DNA of 24,944 bases from a virus. The first letter of the stretch is position 1. Each line of letters starts with the position of its first letter. The DNA is taken from positions 1 to 24,944 of IMG/VR virus record IMGVR_UViG_3300025101_000172. The stretch is one strand, 5' to 3'. Positions 19,970 to 24,944 of this stretch are shown in pieces. The notes under the pieces are model-generated. The model had not been told where the DNA came from. It was given only the letters and a program-made list of their open reading frames with translations, and made no database searches. A program made the translations under genes and the position numbers.

Positions 19970-21168
19970 TAGCCCTCCTTAGTTTCCTCATCTTGGATTT
20001 CAGGCTGAATTGAATCTGTGCCAACAGGTGGAATATCAGGTCCAACAGGTGCTCCTTGAAGTCCAATGTAAAAGTTGTCACCACCCTCGTAAGGTTCATA
20101 ATCAAGTTGTTGTCTGATTTCATTAGGGGTAAATATACCTGAGCTAATTGCAGTTTGAGCTGCTCGGATTGTTGTGGCACGATCACCACGATTATATTCA
20201 GACACGTCAAACCTTGCATAAGATGCTCCAGGTAAAAGACTTGAGAACCCTTCCTCAATCCTGGATAACCAGGGGAGTAGGGTATGCCTAACAAATTGGA
20301 TACCTGAACTCTCAACGTTTGAATAAAGTCCACTTGATCCATCGGCATGAATTAAATAACTTGGAATCCTATAAACACGAGCAATCTCTTTAACAATTTG
20401 ATCCCTTGCTTTTACAAGTTCATCACCAGCAGCATCACTTATAGCCTTCCACTTCAAACCACCCGTAAGAACCGCTGGCTTTCTGTTTCTGTTATGAGCT
20501 CCTGTCCAGGTAGCTTGCAATACTTCAGCTTGTTCTTTTGTCATTGCCTGGTCAGTTTCAAGGATAGACGATGGAGTCGCACCTTGTCCATAGAACTGCC
20601 CAATGTGCCGCTCCATTGCTAATGCAACTCCAATCGTGTTCTTTTGCGTTTTCAGTGGACTGACACCTACATGAGAACCTGGATGTGTGAACCAGGTAAA
20701 GTGCAGAATGTTATGTTTTGTATACATACGGTCATTAAAAGAAAATAATTTTTCATTGTTTTTGATGTTAACTTTTACTTTGTCCGGATGAATTATAGAC
20801 ATGGCAATTGGACGCTCAGCCGTGTCACGATCGACAAGAACGTATGCATTACCATGCAAAGCAAGTGAAGTAACAAGTTGATGAATGAACTCAAATCTTG
20901 ATTGGTTTAAATTAGGTTTTTTTAAAAACTTTGGTGTTCTATAAGTTACGTTTCTATCATCAAGTTCTCTGTAAACCTTTATAGGAAGTGCAGCGATTGA
21001 ATCACCTAAGATAGATACGCAAGATAAAACAGTACCAACACCAAGTGCAGTAATTTCAGTAACAGACTCACCTGAATAACCAGGGATCCCTTGACGTTGA
21101 GCCAAAAGCTCTGATAGGTTTCCTAAAGCAGCGTCTCGTTGTTCTCTGTTCTTTCCAAATATACTCAT
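19969..21168 (-). CDS. Portal protein, HK97 family, 399 aa
   Basis: Typical features are present: VTEITALGVGTVLSCVSILG, DSIAALPIKVYRE, then LALHGNAYVLVDRD, HFTWFTHPGSHVGVSPL, GGLKWKAISDA, and EIARVYRIPSYLI followed by SSGIQFVRHTLLPWLSRIEE. Twelve copies form the DNA channel at the capsid vertex. Length agrees with the family. Its ATG overlaps the stop of the 46-residue membrane gene (ATGA), and its stop overlaps the protease ATG. Identification is firm. Confidence 0.94.
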   Translation of the reverse strand: MSIFGKNREQRDAALGNLSELLAQRQGIPGYSGESVTEITALGVGTVLSCVSILGDSIAALPIKVYRELDDRNVTYRTPKFLKKPNLNQSRFEFIHQLVTSLALHGNAYVLVDRDTAERPIAMSIIHPDKVKVNIKNNEKLFSFNDRMYTKHNILHFTWFTHPGSHVGVSPLKTQKNTIGVALAMERHIGQFYGQGATPSSILETDQAMTKEQAEVLQATWTGAHNRNRKPAVLTGGLKWKAISDAAGDELVKARDQIVKEIARVYRIPSYLIHADGSSGLYSNVESSGIQFVRHTLLPWLSRIEEGFSSLLPGASYARFDVSEYNRGDRATTIRAAQTAISSGIFTPNEIRQQLDYEPYEGGDNFYIGLQGAPVGPDIPPVGTDSIQPEIQDEETKEG

Positions 21169-21305
21169 CGGTTATATAAATAGCTCCCTGCCAGTATGCC
21201 AGCACCTAATACAATTAAAGCCATTGCTTGACTAAACATATAAACACCAGCCGTTATCAACAACAGACCAGCGACTTCAAGTGTTACAAACAATGCTCTC
21301 ACCAT
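21165..21305 (-). CDS. Small two-helix membrane protein, 46 aa
   Basis: The frame encodes MVRALFVTLEVAGLLLITAG, then VYMFSQAMALIVLGAGILAG and SYLYNR: two hydrophobic segments joined by a short turn, ending with a basic residue. It starts seven bases inside the end of the large terminase gene and its TGA overlaps the portal ATG, so it is tightly fitted into the operon. An ATG followed directly by GTG leaves two possible starts. Tiny membrane proteins at this location occur in other actinophages; their role is unknown to me. Confidence 0.6.
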   Translation of the reverse strand: MVRALFVTLEVAGLLLITAGVYMFSQAMALIVLGAGILAGSYLYNR

Positions 21306-22744
21306 TCTACAATACCAATGTTTGAGGGTTCAGGTGGCCTAGTTGGGAACGTTAATCTGTCCAGGCACATCACCATAGCGATAGCACCGTCAATCTTTCT
21401 TTTTGATTTACCCTTTGACAATCTGAATCCACGGTCGGTCGGTTTATTTACAGCAGATAAAACTTGATCGTTGAATGTGTTGTGGTTTTTATGCCTAACC
21501 TTCTTTGAAGTTATCAACTCGTAGCTTTGACCGCAGGCAGGAACCATCCTGCCGTGAGTTTGTGGAAACTCAACCATTGGAACGTTCTCATCATACAAAG
21601 CCTGAGCAGATCGCTCAAAGAACGCTGGGTCATACGCACACTCAACAACATTAAACTCACGGTTTAATTTACTTATGAACGTCTCAACCTCTGCATAGTC
21701 AAACATTACTCCCTCATTCCTCCAAATTTTAGAATCTAAATAAATCAATTCAGACTCCGGGTCTTGTTGACCCCAAACAACAGCCACACTATCGTGCTTC
21801 AAAGCCATGTCAATCCCGATGTAAGTCGGCAGATCAGGCTTCAATTCAAAAGAATCTGCAAGCTCAGCCCACAAACCCTCAGGTAACCAGGACTCCTCTT
21901 GGGTCCTTGTCCACATATTGAGATGGTAACGTTGAAACTCGGGGAGTGGTAACGCAGCTCTTCGCCTTCTTAAATTATCAACAGGCCACCAACCGCCACC
22001 TATTGCAGGATTGACTGACTTCCACATTTCCTCATCCTCAAAATCTGCACCTTCATCAGGCTCCAACCAATAAAAATAAAACTCCGGATCCTCAGTCTCA
22101 CCTGATTGTTTTCTTTTACCACGCAAGTAAAGACGGCCAGCCAAAGTGTCCAGGTCATAACCGGCAGTAGTAATATTTAAAATAAGGGAGTCCTTCCTTT
22201 TAGCCGTGTTGTTTGATAAAACATAATGAACTCTTTGCAAGTTTGGAGTTGACCATTCGTGAATTTCATCAGCAATAAATGCTGAGTTACGTCCACCATC
22301 AGCCGTGCCTGCTTTTGCAGCAACACGGAATACACGACCCGGTCCATTCTTAACACCTATAGAATTATTAAAGACTTCAGTAAGACCTTTTAAATAAGGA
22401 CTTTGCTCACACATTGTCCGCATCGTTCCAAAGACAAGGTCGGCCTGCTCAAAGCTAGCAGCTGCAACAGTAACAAGCGGGGATACAGTACCAGCACCAA
22501 GCAGTTCATATAAACCGATGGCCGCAGCCATTTGAGATTTGCCGTTACCTTTCGGAACTCCACAAAGAGCTTCTCTGTATTTACGCTCTCCATCTTTGTT
22601 TTTTTCGTAAAGATTATAAATCAATTGCTTCTGCCATAGGTCTAATTTAAAAGGCTGACCATAGAAGTCACCGTCACCATGAACGCAAAAGTTCTCAATA
22701 AACTTAACAACACGACTGCCATCGGACTCAGGCAGCTCAATCAA
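21299..22744 (-). CDS. terL: Terminase large subunit, 481 aa
   Basis: This motor packages DNA into the prohead and cuts concatemers. The ATPase part has a Walker A GVPKGNGKS (residues 62-70), preceded by GQPFKLDLWQKQLI, and a Walker B AFIADE before IHEWSTPNL near residue 155. The nuclease part starts at YIGIDMALKHDSVAVVW, with further acidic sites at CAYDPAFFE and KIDGAIAMVMCLDR. Its start is TTG, overlapping the TGA of the zinc-ribbon gene, with a GGGGG ribosome site six bases upstream. Length is slightly short but both domains are complete. It is followed by the 46-residue membrane gene and the portal. Confidence 0.94.
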   Translation of the reverse strand: MIELPESDGSRVVKFIENFCVHGDGDFYGQPFKLDLWQKQLIYNLYEKNKDGERKYREALCGVPKGNGKSQMAAAIGLYELLGAGTVSPLVTVAAASFEQADLVFGTMRTMCEQSPYLKGLTEVFNNSIGVKNGPGRVFRVAAKAGTADGGRNSAFIADEIHEWSTPNLQRVHYVLSNNTAKRKDSLILNITTAGYDLDTLAGRLYLRGKRKQSGETEDPEFYFYWLEPDEGADFEDEEMWKSVNPAIGGGWWPVDNLRRRRAALPLPEFQRYHLNMWTRTQEESWLPEGLWAELADSFELKPDLPTYIGIDMALKHDSVAVVWGQQDPESELIYLDSKIWRNEGVMFDYAEVETFISKLNREFNVVECAYDPAFFERSAQALYDENVPMVEFPQTHGRMVPACGQSYELITSKKVRHKNHNTFNDQVLSAVNKPTDRGFRLSKGKSKRKIDGAIAMVMCLDRLTFPTRPPEPSNIGIVEW

Positions 22745-22869
22745 ATTGTCCCCCTATTACAATCAAAGCAAACATCCTCAACATCAAACATGTCAACGTA
22801 CTTTTTACAAACCCTGCATTTTAATAACTCTTCATCAAGGTCATCCATCTCATGTTTACTCCAAATCAT
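22741..22869 (-). CDS. Zinc-ribbon miniprotein, 42 aa
   Basis: The frame encodes a 42-residue protein with two CxxC pairs: LLKCRVCKKYVDMFD and DVCFDCNRG (Cys18, Cys21, Cys34, Cys37), a classic zinc-ribbon spacing. The N-terminus is acidic (HEMDDLDEEL). It fits exactly between the two terminase genes: its ATG overlaps the small-terminase stop (TAATG), and its TGA overlaps the large-terminase TTG. It may assist packaging or bind nucleic acid; HNH residues are not present, so it is not the HNH nuclease often found near terminases. Confidence 0.65.
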   Translation of the reverse strand: MIWSKHEMDDLDEELLKCRVCKKYVDMFDVEDVCFDCNRGTI

Positions 22870-23381
22870 TACTCCTCCTCCAGGAGTTCCAAAATCCTTG
22901 GATCCGTAGCCGTATCCTCGCTTGAATTTAAAAGATCGTTTATAGATGCCAAAGAAGTTGCAGCCTCACCAACAGCAATTCCAAGTCTTTGACGAGCCAT
23001 CGGAGTCAAACCTAACTCGTTCTCGAGTCTAAGTATTTGAGTCTCGAGTTTTAGAGCATGCTCCGCTAAGGGATTGGTGCGAATTTGTCCAGTTGAACCA
23101 CGAACTACTAAAGACTTTTTAACAACTTTCATAACCCTGGAATATTGATCGTACATCCCAAACAATCTCTCAACAGCTGGAACGTCAACCTCTTGAGCGA
23201 CACCAGCAACATCAGAATCCCAGTAAGTGTACCAACGGTCCCTGGTTTGTTTTAACCAGCCACGAGTTGGCTTCGGTGGTTCATTCTTTAGTTCAGATGA
23301 ACCTGAGATAATCTGCAACTCACGTGAACGATGGCCCTGGGCCTCACCGGCTGGCTTTGGAAGTGGGCCTCTTTTACCCAC
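22869..23381 (-). CDS. terS: Terminase small subunit, P27-like, 170 aa
   Basis: The start is GTG at 23381, giving VGKRGPLPKPAGEAQGHRSR, the usual opening of P27-type small terminases, with GGAG eight bases upstream. Then come KPTRGWLKQTRDRWYTYW, VDVPAVERLFGMYDQYSRVM, RTNPLAEHALKLETQILRLE and ELGLTPMARQRLGI, all typical. It recognises the packaging site and stimulates the large subunit. It overlaps the 3' end of the methylase gene by eight bases. A longer upstream frame exists but has no homology-like content and no ribosome site. Identification is good. Confidence 0.85.
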   Translation of the reverse strand: MGKRGPLPKPAGEAQGHRSRELQIISGSSELKNEPPKPTRGWLKQTRDRWYTYWDSDVAGVAQEVDVPAVERLFGMYDQYSRVMKVVKKSLVVRGSTGQIRTNPLAEHALKLETQILRLENELGLTPMARQRLGIAVGEAATSLASINDLLNSSEDTATDPRILELLEEE

Positions 23382-24816
23382 CAGCAGCTCCAGGTAAATG
23401 CTTAACAGTTTCATCCGGGTAAGCATTTTTAAATCTATCAACAATGACATCAACATAAGCAGGGTCAAGTTCAATCGTGTAACACTTTCTATTTAAAGCA
23501 TGAGCAGCAATAAGCGTGCTGCCGGATCCCGCAAAAGGGTCCAGGACTAAATCACCAGGCTTGGATGAATAAAGTATGGCCTTAGAGAGCAGCTCCAGGG
23601 GTTTCATGGTCGGATGATCCTTATTATTCCTAGGTTTTGGAACATTCCACACGTTAGATGGCCCAAAAACCATCTCATTGACGTTAAAAGTTCTCGAATC
23701 GTCGTACATTTCCGAATTAGAACTGCCAAACAGGCCAAGATTAAGCTCCGGGTTCTTTGTTTTCTTTAGTTCACGCAGCATTTCATCATCCTCGTCGTCT
23801 AATTCAACAGTTAAATTAAAACCACCATCAAACAAATCAAGCTGTGCCTCACCAGCTTTATTATTTTTAAAGTCATCCCAAACATTTGATAGGTCTCGTC
23901 GACCAATAAAATAATGTGACTTACCCTCAGGCCAACCATACATGATTGGCTCAAACCTCCAATGAAAATCAGATCGGCCCAGGACAAATGAATCCTTGAC
24001 CCATATGATATTTGAGGAGTAGTGCATTTTTGCAGCAGACCAGGCTTGAAAAACAGAACTTGTCGCAGCAGTTGCATAAAACATATAAACAGCACCATCA
24101 GTAAAAGCATGAATCATAGACAAAGCATCATAAAGAAAACTTGTAAAAGAGTCCTCAGCCATTTTATCGTTTTCAATTGAACGACCATGCGTGTCTTTGT
24201 AGTCAACGTTATACGGTGGGTCAGTTAAGCACAAAGCAGCCTGGCCCTGGATACCGTAATAACTTGATGGCTCAGTAGCAGAACCACAAACAACATAGTG
24301 GTCACCAAGCCTCCAAACATCACCTAACTTGGTAACGGGATCCGCAGGGGCATCAATAATTTGCCCTTCAGATGGCAGCTCCGGCTCGATCCCTAAAAGT
24401 TTTTCAAGGTCAGCTAAGTCATAACCAGTCGCGTCAAGCATCGAATCATCAACCGCAACTCTTTCTAACATTTCAGCTAAAGCCTTATCGTCGTAAGTTC
24501 CAAGGTCAGCTGTTCTATTATCAGCCAAAGCAAAAGCCTCAGATACAGAAACATCCTCATCAACAATTGATGCAGCAATATGAGTCCAACCTAATTGAAT
24601 CGCAGCAAGCAATTGATGATTGCCTGAGATAACAATTAGAGAGTCATCACTTTCACGTCTTGCAACGATTGGCTTACGCTGACCAAACTTCTCGTAGCTT
24701 TTTACAACAGCCTGGACATTTCCTCGTCTTGGATTACCAGGCAAAGCCTTAAACAGCCCGATTGGTGTAGCCAAGTTCTCTAGATCCTTAATTATTCCGT
24801 GTTTTTTGTTAGACAT
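23374..24816 (-). CDS. ParB-like / DNA N6-adenine (or N4-cytosine) methyltransferase fusion, 480 aa
   Basis: Residues 15-120 are a ParB/sulfiredoxin-like nuclease fold (PIGLFKALPGNPR, IVARRESDDSL, VISGNHQLLAAIQLGW, AFALADNRTADL). Residues 160-480 form a DNA methyltransferase with DPPY at 199-202 ahead of the AdoMet motif DPFAGSGST at 426-434, which is the beta-class order. Between them is an acidic insert near 320-375 (DLFDGGFNLTVELDDEDDE). Such fusions are common in phages and may protect DNA from host restriction or mark packaging sites. It opens the packaging operon; the ATG follows a GGGGGG ribosome site. Target sequence and base specificity are not visible. No cognate endonuclease gene is in the window. 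Confidence 0.88.
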   Translation of the reverse strand: MSNKKHGIIKDLENLATPIGLFKALPGNPRRGNVQAVVKSYEKFGQRKPIVARRESDDSLIVISGNHQLLAAIQLGWTHIAASIVDEDVSVSEAFALADNRTADLGTYDDKALAEMLERVAVDDSMLDATGYDLADLEKLLGIEPELPSEGQIIDAPADPVTKLGDVWRLGDHYVVCGSATEPSSYYGIQGQAALCLTDPPYNVDYKDTHGRSIENDKMAEDSFTSFLYDALSMIHAFTDGAVYMFYATAATSSVFQAWSAAKMHYSSNIIWVKDSFVLGRSDFHWRFEPIMYGWPEGKSHYFIGRRDLSNVWDDFKNNKAGEAQLDLFDGGFNLTVELDDEDDEMLRELKKTKNPELNLGLFGSSNSEMYDDSRTFNVNEMVFGPSNVWNVPKPRNNKDHPTMKPLELLSKAILYSSKPGDLVLDPFAGSGSTLIAAHALNRKCYTIELDPAYVDVIVDRFKNAYPDETVKHLPGAAGG

Positions 24817-24944
24817 TTACAACCCCCCATCTTGTGGAAACATACAGAATCCACGCACGACAACTTACAACAAAAAAAACAAAACTAAACAAAAACAAAA
24901 CAAACCAAAAAACCCAAATAAACCTGGGCAGCATAAAAGTGTTG
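24817..24944 (-). promoter_or_regulatory. Upstream region of the packaging operon
   Basis: On the minus strand, GCCCAGGTTTATTTGGG followed by TTTTTT (about 24934-24910) is a weak terminator-like hairpin. A long G/T-rich tract follows (24913-24865), then TATGTT near 24842 as a possible -10 box, and GGGGGG before the ATG. No good -35 is visible. It probably ends an earlier operon and starts the packaging transcript, but no element is certain. Confidence 0.3.

Overview
The window is most of the structural half of a temperate, long-tailed (siphovirus-like) bacteriophage or prophage. Almost every gene lies on the minus strand and is packed end to start, so the functional order runs from position 24944 down to 1. 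The host is probably a marine, AT-rich actinobacterium (Acidimicrobiia or Actinomarinales type). The grounds are an r1t-type holin, a small terminase of P27 character, actinophage-like connector and tail-chaperone proteins, a secreted protein with Thr-Val-Pro-Pro linkers, TAnnnT boxes placed for leaderless transcription, and a Gram-positive-type 5S rRNA fragment in the proposed attachment site. Several tail-tip proteins resemble families common in marine phages. The host call is inference; no host gene is present.

Layout, right to left. 24816-21299: packaging module (ParB-like/DNA methyltransferase fusion, small terminase, 42-residue zinc ribbon, large terminase). 21305-16714: head module (46-residue membrane protein, portal, large fused prohead protease, major capsid protein). 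16660-14458: connector genes, including tiny basic proteins of 68, 50 and 20 residues, then a first tail-tube-like protein. 14457-14263: a stem-loop-rich spacer with a bidirectional terminator. 14262-10888: tail-fibre and adhesin genes plus an AT-rich gene of unknown function. 10847-7104: lysis region (DUF5675/peptidoglycan-binding endolysin candidate, holin, a very acidic 688-residue secreted protein, a two-helix membrane protein, a lysozyme-like transglycosylase). 6920-6513: a separately expressed coiled-coil protein. 6264-1320: the remaining tail module (second tail-tube-like protein, two-frame tail assembly chaperone, gp10-like protein, tape measure, minor tail protein). 1318-1067: an attP-like site. 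1002-1: two small genes and the first third of a tyrosine integrase that runs off the window.

The genes fit one late programme: terminase and portal load DNA into a capsid processed by the protease, connectors join it to a tail whose length is set by the tape measure, fibres bind the host, and holin and lysins release progeny. Integrase and attP give the lysogenic route. Most junctions are TAATG or ATGA overlaps, indicating coupled translation. Separate promoters can be argued only at a few genes, several of which show a TAnnnT box exactly six bases before the start codon.

The most notable observations are an attP-like region whose core matches the 3' end of a 5S rRNA gene and is flanked by repeated arm-type sites; a tail module split in two by the fibre and lysis genes, with two related tail-tube proteins; a tail-fibre domain carrying type-1 copper (cupredoxin) ligand motifs; the 688-residue acidic secreted protein in the lysis region; and a second tail-chaperone frame with no standard slippery site.
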